A stretch of 5,840 nt of DNA from positions 1-5,840 of the forward strand of contig DBEB01000017.1 in the NCBI GenBank assembly GCA_002293855.1. The letters run 5' to 3'. This DNA comes from Candidatus Falkowbacteria bacterium UBA917 (GTDB taxonomy: Bacteria; Patescibacteriota; Patescibacteriia; Patescibacteriales; Patescibacteriaceae). Within the stretch, counting starts at the first letter, position 1. The number at the start of each line of letters is the position of its first letter. The position numbers were made by a program, and so were the translations under genes. Shown one piece after another: positions 1 through 5,840 of this stretch. The notes beneath the pieces are model-generated. The model was not told where the DNA came from and did not search any database. It was given only the letters and a program-made list of their open reading frames with translations.

Positions 1-644
1 TTGGGGAACTGCCTTTGCCACCTTATATCGTCAAAGCTAGACAAAGCTCTTCAGCAAGCGACAAGCAAGATTATCAAACTGTCTACGCCGCCGCTGACAA
101 GCAGGGGAGTGTGGCCGCCCCAACCGCCGGTCTACATTTTACCGATGGATTAATCACTAAGCTCAAAGAGAATAATATTTTCATAGAGTATCTGACTCTG
201 CATGTTGGACTCGGTACTTTCTTGCCGGTCAAAACTGATAATATCACTGATCACAAAATGCACAGTGAATGGGCGGAATTAAGCGCTGACTTAATTGAAA
301 AAATTATCAAAGCCAAACGTTCTGGTCGTCGCATTATCGCTGTTGGTACTACCAGTGCTCGTGCTCTCGAATACGCTTTTGCTCAAATCAATCTCGGTGA
401 CTATCTGAGTGGTAAAGCTACTAACACTGGTGACTTTGCTGCTTGGGTGGATATTTTTATCTATCCTCCTTATCAGTTCAAAGTTGTTGATGCTCTAATC
501 ACTAATTTTCATTTGCCTAAGTCCACACTACTGATGTTGGTTAGTTCTTTGGCTAGTCGTGAAATCATCCTTAGTGCCTACCAAGAAGCTATCGCTAAGC
601 GTTACCGCTTCTACAGTTATGGTGACGCTATGTTTATCTCCTAA
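1..644 (+). CDS. queA: S-adenosylmethionine:tRNA ribosyltransferase-isomerase QueA, 3' part (5' end outside window)
   Basis: QueA transfers and isomerises the ribosyl part of S-adenosylmethionine onto 7-aminomethyl-7-deazaguanine at the wobble position of GUN-anticodon tRNAs, giving epoxyqueuosine; it acts in the cytoplasm. The frame is already open at the window start. Its first full codons read GELPLPPYI, an internal QueA motif, so the TTG at position 15 is not the start. The 213 visible residues are roughly the C-terminal 60% of a family of about 340-350. Visible family motifs are YQTVYA, AAPTAGLHF (PTAGLHF at 120-140), LHVGLGTF, GTTSARALE, FKVVDALITNFHLPKSTLLMLV and the C-terminal YGDAMFIS. 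The usual FIxPGYxF appears here as FIYPPYQF, a Gly to Pro change. The protein otherwise looks intact to its natural end (TAA). It sits upstream of infB, separated by a promoter-bearing gap, so co-transcription with infB is not required. Confidence 0.96.
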   Translation, partial: GELPLPPYIVKARQSSSASDKQDYQTVYAAADKQGSVAAPTAGLHFTDGLITKLKENNIFIEYLTLHVGLGTFLPVKTDNITDHKMHSEWAELSADLIEKIIKAKRSGRRIIAVGTTSARALEYAFAQINLGDYLSGKATNTGDFAAWVDIFIYPPYQFKVVDALITNFHLPKSTLLMLVSSLASREIILSAYQEAIAKRYRFYSYGDAMFIS

Positions 645-662
645 ATAGTTCCAAAGCCAAGC

Positions 663-691
663 TTGACTTTTGACTGTTTTTATTTTAATAT
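663..691 (+). promoter_or_regulatory. Probable sigma-70 type promoter for infB-rbfA
   Basis: TTGACT at 663-668 is a near-consensus -35 box. It is followed after 17 bases by TAATAT at 686-691, which matches the TATAAT consensus at four of six positions. Transcription would start near 698 and leave a leader of about 60 bases before infB. A second TTGACT lies at 670-675 but has no good -10 at normal spacing. The assignment rests on motif match and position only. Confidence 0.5.
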
Positions 692-760
692 TAAGTAAAT
701 TTATTACTCCAGCCGAAGCATTTAGCCGGTGCCAAGAGCTTTTTTTATCTAATCATAGCT

Positions 761-2731
761 ATGAATCTTACCGAATTAGCCCGTCTCCTCAAAGTTAGTC
801 CCAATTTTTTACGTGAGAAGTTGCCTGCTCTCGGCTTTGATATTGGTCTAAAGGCTATTAAGGTAGATAACCAAACAGCTCGTAAAATTCTTCAGCAATG
901 GCCTGCTTTTATACGTCGTCAAGAACGTCAAGCCGAAGAAGCTCGTCGTCAGGAGGCTAGTATTCAATCAGCTCGAGAACTTTCCAAAAGCATCAAAGTC
1001 GATCGTTTGGTAACTGTTCGTGACTTTGCTAGTCTAACCGGTGTGCCGGTTAACAAGATTTTAGCTGAGTTAATGAAAAATGGTATTTTTACTTCGCTCA
1101 ATGAAAAAATTGATTTTGAAACCGCTTCTATCATTGGTGCAGATCTCGGTATTGATGTCATAGCTAATGATAAAATTGATGACGATAATCAAGTTGATCA
1201 ATCACAAAAGATTCAACAAGTTTTGGATGCTGAGAACAGAGCGGATCTTTCTATTCGTCCGCCGGTCGTAGTTGTCATGGGTCATGTTGACCACGGTAAA
1301 ACCAAGATTCTTGATGCTATTCGCAATACCAATGTCATGGCCGGCGAAGCTGGCGGTATCACTCAGCATATCGGTGCTTATCAAGTTGAGCGTCGTGGTC
1401 GTTTGATTACTTTTATCGATACTCCTGGCCACGAAGCTTTTACCGCTATGCGTAATCGTGGTGCCAAAGTAGCCGACATTGCTATTCTGGTGGTCGCTGC
1501 TGATGACGGCGTTAAGCCGCAAACTATCGAAGCTTATCGCATTATCGAAGCCGCTAAGATCCCTTTCATTGTTGCTATTAACAAAATTGATAAACCAGAC
1601 GCTAATATTGATAAAGTTAAACAAGAGCTTTCTAATCAACTCTTACTCGTCCCCGAGGATTGGGGTGGTAAAACTATTTGCTCACCAGTTTCTGCCAAAG
1701 AAAACAAAGGTATTATTGAATTACTAGACACTCTACTGTTGGTGGCCGATCTCAACGAAGATACTTTAAAAGCTAACACCGAGGCCGCCGCAATCGGCAC
1801 CGTAGTCGAATCACGCGTTGATCAAGGCGAAGGTCTAGTCGCTACTGTCCTAGTTCAAAATGGGACCCTGAGAGTTGGTGATAACCTATCTTGCAACGGT
1901 TTTGATTATGGTCGAGTACGTGCACTCAAAAATCATCTCGGCCAAAATCTATCTGAAGTATCTCCAGCTATGCCAGCCAAGATCATTGGTTTCAAAGTCG
2001 CTCCGGCTGTCGGTGATATTATTGAAGTAGGCGAAGGTCAAAAAGCTAAGCTCAAAAACTTCCGTCCCAACGTCACTGATAGTATTGCTACTAGCGAATC
2101 AGATAACGATGACGGTCCACGTATTAATCTAATTATCAAGAGTGATACTCTTGGCAGCGGTGAGGCGATTGAAAGCTCTATTTCTAAAATGGAAACTCAG
2201 GGCGTCAAAGTCAAAATAATTTTCAAGGGCCTTGGTCATGTCAACGAAAGTGACATCAGTCGGGCGCTTGCAAGTAAGGCTCAGATCATTGGTTTCAATG
2301 TCAAAGCTGCGCCGATGGCCGAGGAGCAAGCCCGCGTTTCCGCTGTCTCACTCAAGTCATACAAAATTATCTATGATCTTTTAAACGATCTAAAGGCTCA
2401 GATCCAAGACATGGTCAAACCGGAAATCAGACGTGTCGATCTCGGTAAGCTCAAAGTTTTGGCTGTTTTCCGCAGTGAAAAAAAGTCTATGATTGTTGGT
2501 TGTAAAGTCGCTAGCGGCATCGTTAAGCGAGCTTCCTTGATCGAAATTTGGCGTGGTTCTGAGCTCATTGGCACTGGCGAACTGAGTATCCTCAAAGTTG
2601 GTAAAGAAGAAACTGATATGCTCGAAGAAGGTGTAGAGTGTGGCATTAGTTATCTCGGCAAGCCTTTGATTGAAATCGGTGACACTTTGCAAGTCTATCA
2701 AGAAGAGCAAATCTTCCGTAAAGTTAAATAA
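761..2731 (+). CDS. infB: Translation initiation factor IF-2 (short form)
   Basis: IF-2 is the GTPase that brings fMet-tRNA to the 30S subunit and promotes 50S joining. At 656 residues it is far shorter than enterobacterial IF-2 (about 890), mainly in the N-terminal region. Domains in order: an IF2_N-like helical module (about 1-50); a charged Arg/Glu/Gln-rich linker (51-75); a second IF2_N-like module (about 78-132); the G domain, with G1 GHVDHGKT at 174-181, G2 around GGITQH at 198-203, G3 DTPGH at 220-224, G4 NKID at 274-277 and G5 SAK at 311-313; beta-barrel domain II (about 345-435); domain III (about 450-550); and the C-terminal fMet-tRNA-binding barrel (about 560-650). All G motifs are intact. 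The ATG at 761 is chosen because the protein then begins [10 protein letters not shown], a normal IF-2 N-terminus; no Shine-Dalgarno sequence precedes it. rbfA follows after 5 bases, so the two are surely co-transcribed. Confidence 0.98.
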   Translation: MNLTELARLLKVSPNFLREKLPALGFDIGLKAIKVDNQTARKILQQWPAFIRRQERQAEEARRQEASIQSARELSKSIKVDRLVTVRDFASLTGVPVNKILAELMKNGIFTSLNEKIDFETASIIGADLGIDVIANDKIDDDNQVDQSQKIQQVLDAENRADLSIRPPVVVVMGHVDHGKTKILDAIRNTNVMAGEAGGITQHIGAYQVERRGRLITFIDTPGHEAFTAMRNRGAKVADIAILVVAADDGVKPQTIEAYRIIEAAKIPFIVAINKIDKPDANIDKVKQELSNQLLLVPEDWGGKTICSPVSAKENKGIIELLDTLLLVADLNEDTLKANTEAAAIGTVVESRVDQGEGLVATVLVQNGTLRVGDNLSCNGFDYGRVRALKNHLGQNLSEVSPAMPAKIIGFKVAPAVGDIIEVGEGQKAKLKNFRPNVTDSIATSESDNDDGPRINLIIKSDTLGSGEAIESSISKMETQGVKVKIIFKGLGHVNESDISRALASKAQIIGFNVKAAPMAEEQARVSAVSLKSYKIIYDLLNDLKAQIQDMVKPEIRRVDLGKLKVLAVFRSEKKSMIVGCKVASGIVKRASLIEIWRGSELIGTGELSILKVGKEETDMLEEGVECGISYLGKPLIEIGDTLQVYQEEQIFRKVK

Positions 2732-2736
2732 GCTCT

Positions 2737-3075
2737 ATGGAAAGAATGGATCGTGTCAATGAGTTAATCCACTCGCTGCTAGCTGAAACTGTTAATCAAC
2801 AAGTGGAGCTTCGCGGTGCTATGATTACCATTGTCGAAGTGCTCACTCATAAGGATCTCAAAAGCGCTCAGGTGCTATTCTCAGTTTTGCCGGATAAGTT
2901 TTATGGTCAGGCTTTAACCGCGCTCCGAGTCGCTACTCCTAGCCTGCGTCGTCAGATTAGCTCTCGGCTCAAAATGAAATTTACTCCTCGTCTGGTTTGG
3001 AAAATCGACACTAGGCCTAAGCGGGCGGACAGCCTCGAAGACTTATTTAGACAAATCAAAGAAGAGCCACTCTAG
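2737..3075 (+). CDS. rbfA: 30S ribosome-binding factor RbfA
   Basis: RbfA binds the immature 30S subunit near the 16S rRNA 5' helix and aids late maturation and cold adaptation. The 112-residue product has the normal length and a single KH-like fold pattern: an N-terminal helix with RVNELIHSLLAE (residues 6-17), strand TIVEVLTHKDLKSAQVLFSV (31-50), helix around 58-78 with LRRQISSRL, and a final strand KFTPRLVWKID (81-91). A charged tail follows (DSLEDLFRQIKEE). The start at 2737 lies 5 bases after the infB stop. An ATG at 2746 (MDRVNELI) is an alternative that would remove only three residues. Neither has a Shine-Dalgarno sequence, so translational coupling to infB is likely. The stop codon lies inside a terminator-like hairpin. 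Confidence 0.95.
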   Translation: MERMDRVNELIHSLLAETVNQQVELRGAMITIVEVLTHKDLKSAQVLFSVLPDKFYGQALTALRVATPSLRRQISSRLKMKFTPRLVWKIDTRPKRADSLEDLFRQIKEEPL

Positions 3076-3086
3076 GCTCTTTTTTC
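3062..3086 (+). terminator. Intrinsic terminator-like hairpin overlapping the rbfA stop
   Basis: A perfect 7-bp stem, AAGAGCC (3062-3068) with GGCTCTT (3075-3081), encloses a 6-base loop. A run of six T begins within the right arm (3080-3085). The rbfA TAG at 3073-3075 lies across the loop and right arm. This has the form of a Rho-independent terminator for infB-rbfA. The next gene starts only 10 bases after the T-run, so termination may be partial. The A/T base of the left arm (from 3058) could extend the pairing with the T-run. Confidence 0.7.
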
Positions 3087-3095
3087 TGATCCTTT

Positions 3096-4055
3096 ATGCA
3101 TCCTGCTCAAGTCATTTACAGTAAAATACTCTCAGCACAGCGGATTTTAATTATTACTCATTACAATCCTGATGGCGACGCGCTGTCTTCTTTGTCAGTT
3201 TTTAGTGCCATTCTTCATTCGCTAGCCAAGGATTTTCAAGCCTACTGTCGCACACCACTTAACTCTAGTCATCAGTATTTACCGCATTTGCAAAGCGTTG
3301 CTAGTGCTATGACAGCGAGCGACTTTGCAAATTTTGATGTAATTATTAGTTTAGACTGCGGCAGTGTTGCTCGGACTGGTATTGCTGAGCTGATTATAGC
3401 TCGCTCAGCTAATCAGTTTTTTATTGAAATTGATCATCATCCGCAGATGGAAAACTTATCAGATCTAGCCTATCGGCCTACCGGAGTCAGTGCTACCACT
3501 GAGCTACTGTTTAATTTTTGCCAGATTAATCATATAGCCATCTCTGAGCTGATGGCCAAAGGGATTCTGACTGGACTGACCTCTGATACTGGCGGCTTTA
3601 TTTATCCCTCGACTACTCATGACACGATGCTGGCTGCCACTCAGATGCTCTGGCGAGGCGCTCGTTTACCAAGTGTTATTAGTCAGGTTTTGTATAGTCA
3701 AAGCTTGACCGCCTTACGCCTCTGGGGTCTCGCTCTATCTAGGCTGACTATTAATACTACTCATCAAATTGCTTACACCGTTTTAACCTATCAAGATTTT
3801 GCCGATTATCAGGGGACCGAAGCTATGACTGATGATCTAGCTGGCTGGTTAGTTTGTTTGGCTGATGTCCGAGCTGTCTTATTTCTGAAGCAATCTCAGC
3901 CGGGACTGATCAAGGGCTCTTGGCGCACGGCTCATGATGGAGTTGATGTTAGTTTGCTAGCTCAGTTAATGGGTGGTGGTGGCCACGCCAAAGCAGCTGG
4001 CTTTGCTTGCAGTGGTAATCTCAGTCAAGAGACTGGCTGCTGGCAAATAAATTAG
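3096..4055 (+). CDS. nrnA: DHH/DHHA1 phosphoesterase, NrnA-type nanoRNase/pAp phosphatase
   Basis: The NrnA family (COG0618) uses Mn2+ to degrade short RNA oligonucleotides and to dephosphorylate 3'-phosphoadenosine 5'-phosphate in the cytoplasm. The 319-residue protein has the family's length and both domains. The DHH domain carries motif I HYNPDGD (22-28; metal ligands H22, D26, D28), motif II LDCGS with D87, motif III IDHH (112-115) and motif IV TSDTGGF with D164. The DHHA1 domain ends with MGGGGHAKAAGF (292-303), the substrate-binding glycine/histidine motif. All expected catalytic residues are present. The position after infB-rbfA matches the conserved translation cluster in which nrnA often precedes truB, which supports the name. 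The exact substrate cannot be read from sequence, and other DHH family members share these motifs. The ATG at 3096 has no Shine-Dalgarno sequence and lies 20 bases after the rbfA stop, behind a terminator-like hairpin. Confidence 0.92.
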   Translation: MHPAQVIYSKILSAQRILIITHYNPDGDALSSLSVFSAILHSLAKDFQAYCRTPLNSSHQYLPHLQSVASAMTASDFANFDVIISLDCGSVARTGIAELIIARSANQFFIEIDHHPQMENLSDLAYRPTGVSATTELLFNFCQINHIAISELMAKGILTGLTSDTGGFIYPSTTHDTMLAATQMLWRGARLPSVISQVLYSQSLTALRLWGLALSRLTINTTHQIAYTVLTYQDFADYQGTEAMTDDLAGWLVCLADVRAVLFLKQSQPGLIKGSWRTAHDGVDVSLLAQLMGGGGHAKAAGFACSGNLSQETGCWQIN

Positions 4056-4088
4056 CTGAACTTAGCTAAAAAATTAGACCAGAGCTTA

Positions 4089-4118
4089 TTGACCAAGCTA
4101 GTCGCTTGGTGTTAAAAT
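4089..4118 (+). promoter_or_regulatory. Probable sigma-70 type promoter for the membrane-protein gene
   Basis: TTGACC (4089-4094) and TAAAAT (4113-4118) each match the -35 and -10 consensus at five of six positions and are separated by 18 bases. Transcription would begin near 4125, leaving a leader of about 46 bases before the ATG at 4171. This is the better of the two promoter candidates in the window. The evidence is motif match and intergenic position only. Confidence 0.6.
4092..4110. repeat. 7-bp perfect inverted repeat within the promoter spacer (operator candidate)
   Basis: ACCAAGC (4092-4098) and GCTTGGT (4104-4110) are perfect reverse complements around the 5-base centre TAGTC. The repeat starts inside the -35 box and fills most of the spacer, a position suited to a dimeric regulator. 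No T-run follows it, so it does not look like a terminator for the upstream gene. An alternative shorter pairing exists between AGCTT (4083-4087) and AAGCT (4095-4099). No regulator is known, and chance is possible. Confidence 0.4.
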
Positions 4119-4138
4119 AGTACTTACTAATTAATTTC

Positions 4139-4165
4139 TAATTTAAAATTGAAGATTTTAAATTA
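4139..4165 (+). promoter_or_regulatory. AT-only 11-bp hairpin in the leader just before the start codon
   Basis: TAATTTAAAAT (4139-4149) and ATTTTAAATTA (4155-4165) are perfect reverse complements with the 5-base loop TGAAG. The stem ends 5 bases before the ATG at 4171, and all its pairs are A-U. In the mRNA it would fold over the ribosome landing site. TTAATTT at 4131-4137 can also pair with AAATTAA at 4160-4166, so two folds compete. It is not a terminator for this transcript, because only AAGTCT follows before the start codon. Confidence 0.55.
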
Positions 4166-4170
4166 AGTCT

Positions 4171-5840
4171 ATGCCTAGCCCCAGTTTTACTAAAGTCCAA
4201 TCAAGTTCCGGCACTCTCACTCTTTCGCATAATGGCAAAAAGATTTTTCAAGCTATTAATGCTGGTCTCTCCAGTCGTGATCGCGATGATCTAGCTAAAA
4301 TTCGTGTTTCTGATCTCATGTCCAAAATGTCTTTTTATTACGAAAAGATTCGTAATTCTGTAGACTATCGTGAAGAATTTGTCTTGCGCCGTGGTGCTAT
4401 TGCTCGTATTTTAAAACGTCTAGTAATCATCGAGGGTGCTGTCAAAGGTGCTAGTGGCGAGGCTGAGCGTCTTGCCAGTGTGTTGTTAATTGAGTTGATT
4501 CGCGCTGGCTATATCGCTAATAACTCTTTGCCAGAAGCTAAAATTGCTGAAGTTGGCTTTATTATTGCCAAATACCTCAAGCTTCGCCAAGCAGTTTTTT
4601 ATTACCGCTCTCAAAATCGTCATAGCAAAGATCAAGACCCCAAACAACAATTTACCGCTTGGTTGATCAAGTTAGCTGCTAGTGAGATTGAAGACAACCT
4701 CAGTCACAATGCTACTACCGAAGCTCTAGTTACCAGTTTTTATGATGTCATGATGCAAAATATTCAGTTGCCAGCCGATCTGCCTTATCAAAATGATCTC
4801 GGTGTTCAAGTCTATCTATCCATCTATCGCCACTATCTCAAACTCAACGAAGATGAAATCCTGAGTTTTGTACTCTGGCAATATTATTGTCCGGCCTGGA
4901 AAAATGCTGATGATAGCGTCATTGATCAGCTCGCTCTAGATATAGAGGGCATTCGCAAGGCTATTAATTATCAACTCGCTCATCCACTCAAAAATCAGCT
5001 CAATAAAATTGTCTACAAGTACACGGTCTATTTTCAAATCTTGCAAGATATTTTGGACAAAAATCCCAAGAAAGTTTACGAAGAAATGCATCGTGATGGC
5101 AAGTACTTTACTAGCCTCGCTCGTGAAGCTTGCGCTAAGCGCTACAAACAAGCCAAATCCAAGCTCTGGGGTTCGGTTATGCGTAGCATTGTTTACATCT
5201 TCTTAACCAAGTCAGTTTTTGTCTTGGCTCTAGAGATTCCAGCTATCAAATTTTTTGGTGAAGAGGTCAGTACTCTAGCCTTGATGATTAATATCTGCAC
5301 TCCGGCAGTCATGCTCTTTTTGGCTGTTGCTTTAACCAAGTTACCGGGTGATGATAACACTGCCAAAATTATTAGTGGTATCGAAGAAATCATTTTTGTC
5401 GAAAAAGCTCGTAAGAGTCCGTTGCTACTAAAAAAGCCAACTCGTCGTGGTGGCTTTCTCGCTTTTTTCTTTGGCCTCATTTACGCCGCTACTTTTATTC
5501 TTTCTTTTAGTTCAGTAGTCTGGATTCTCCATCAACTGCATTTCAGTAATGTTAGTATGATTATCTTTGTCTTCTTCCTTGCTTTTGCTAGCTTCTTTGC
5601 TATTCGCATTAAGCGTAATGCTCGCTCACTAGTTGTCGTCGAGACCAAAGAAACTATTTTTTCCTTCCTCTGGAGCTTCCTCTATATCCCTATCGTCTCC
5701 ACCGGCAAATGGCTCTCAGGCAAATTTTCCAGTATCAATATCTTTGTTTTCTTCTTTGACTTTATCATCGAAGCTCCCTTTAAGATCTTTGTTACCGTGG
5801 CAGAAGAATGGGGTAAGTATTTGAATGAAAGAAGAGAGAA
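4171..5840 (+). CDS. Large uncharacterised multi-pass membrane protein, 3' end outside window
   Basis: The frame is open for 556 complete codons from the ATG at 4171 to the window edge with no stop. Residues 1-335 are soluble, mostly helical and rich in charged residues and Tyr (for example KIRVSDLMSKMSFYYEKIRN at 43-62 and WLIKLAASEIEDNL at 164-177). There is no N-terminal signal peptide, so this part should be cytoplasmic. Hydrophobic segments follow at about 338-357, 370-389, 429-453, 461-480, 497-513 and 522-543. Between the second and third is a polar, conserved-looking segment LPGDDNTAKIISGIEEIIFVEK (391-412, nt 5341-5406). The pattern RSIVYIFLTKSVFVLALEIP (338-357) and the N-terminal YYEKIRNSVDYREEF resemble a membrane protein I recall from many Candidate Phyla Radiation genomes, where it has no assigned function; this is recall, not a search. 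Codon use looks like that of the neighbouring genes. The start is preceded by an AT hairpin and no Shine-Dalgarno sequence. I assign no function. Confidence 0.88.
   Translation, partial: MPSPSFTKVQSSSGTLTLSHNGKKIFQAINAGLSSRDRDDLAKIRVSDLMSKMSFYYEKIRNSVDYREEFVLRRGAIARILKRLVIIEGAVKGASGEAERLASVLLIELIRAGYIANNSLPEAKIAEVGFIIAKYLKLRQAVFYYRSQNRHSKDQDPKQQFTAWLIKLAASEIEDNLSHNATTEALVTSFYDVMMQNIQLPADLPYQNDLGVQVYLSIYRHYLKLNEDEILSFVLWQYYCPAWKNADDSVIDQLALDIEGIRKAINYQLAHPLKNQLNKIVYKYTVYFQILQDILDKNPKKVYEEMHRDGKYFTSLAREACAKRYKQAKSKLWGSVMRSIVYIFLTKSVFVLALEIPAIKFFGEEVSTLALMINICTPAVMLFLAVALTKLPGDDNTAKIISGIEEIIFVEKARKSPLLLKKPTRRGGFLAFFFGLIYAATFILSFSSVVWILHQLHFSNVSMIIFVFFLAFASFFAIRIKRNARSLVVVETKETIFSFLWSFLYIPIVSTGKWLSGKFSSINIFVFFFDFIIEAPFKIFVTVAEEWGKYLNERRE

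Noticed and set aside
15..17. TTG at 15 as the start of the first gene
   Set aside because: The same frame is open upstream, and the codons before it encode part of the internal QueA motif GELPLPPYI, so the gene begins outside the window.
652..672. Imperfect inverted repeat CAAAG / CTTTTG around AAGCTT after queA, as terminator or operator
   Set aside because: The arms are short and need a bulge and internal mismatches. It overlaps the -35 box, but the signal is too weak to annotate.
711..746. T-run (740-746) before infB as a terminator for queA
   Set aside because: No convincing stem precedes the T-run; the best pairing is only about four bases (AAGC with GCTT) across a long loop.
1202..1639. 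A 145-residue open frame on the minus strand, with other minus-strand frames at 2129-2329, 2390-2710, 4936-5151 and 5193-5480
   Set aside because: They lie antisense to well-supported genes, show no recognisable family motif, and are explained by the codon bias of the + strand genes.
4052..4069. TTAGCT / AGCTAA pairing over the stop of the NrnA-type gene
   Set aside because: It is only six bp, mostly A/T, with A rather than T downstream, so it is not a credible terminator on the + strand.
1..5840. Alternative genetic code with TGA read as an amino acid, as in some CPR lineages
   Set aside because: No in-frame TGA occurs inside the five genes, and all end normally at TAA or TAG or run off the window, so there is no support for recoding here.
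1..5840. Mobile elements, CRISPR arrays, tRNA or rRNA genes
   Set aside because: No transposase motif, spaced direct-repeat array, terminal repeat pair, cloverleaf or rRNA-like stretch was seen, and the gaps between genes are too short to hold most of these.

Overview
The window is a compact, single-strand block of bacterial housekeeping genes. All five genes lie on the + strand with gaps of 5 to 116 bases. The sequence has moderate to low GC, and the standard code fits: the four visible stops are TAA, TAA, TAG and TAG, and no in-frame TGA interrupts a long gene. The best guess for the source is a Candidate Phyla Radiation (Patescibacteria) genome. Three things point there: a short IF-2 with an N-terminus of the type seen in that group, the near absence of Shine-Dalgarno sequences, and a last gene resembling a membrane protein family I recall as uncharacterised and widespread in that group. 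This placement is inference from family resemblance; no rRNA gene is present to confirm it.

Layout: 1-644 is the 3' part of queA (queuosine tRNA modification), cut by the window start. 645-760 is a 116-base gap with a probable sigma-70 type promoter. 761-2731 is infB (translation initiation factor IF-2), followed after 5 bases by rbfA (2737-3075, 30S ribosome maturation). A hairpin with a T-run, a likely intrinsic terminator, overlaps the rbfA stop codon. Only 20 bases after that stop begins a DHH/DHHA1 phosphoesterase of the NrnA type (3096-4055). 4056-4170 is a 115-base gap with a second good promoter, a 7-bp inverted repeat inside the promoter spacer and an 11-bp all-A/T hairpin just before the next start. 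From 4171 to the window end runs an open frame for a large protein with a soluble helical N-terminal half and a multi-pass membrane C-terminal half. It continues past the window.

infB, rbfA and the DHH gene are the conserved core of the bacterial nusA-infB-rbfA-nrnA-truB translation cluster. Here queA rather than nusA lies directly upstream. Together the known genes serve tRNA modification, initiation, small-subunit maturation and nanoRNA/pAp turnover. The only gene without a known role is the membrane protein at the right end, and it and its leader are the most interesting part of the window. No mobile element, CRISPR array, tRNA or rRNA gene was seen, and no intergenic stretch reaches 300 bases.
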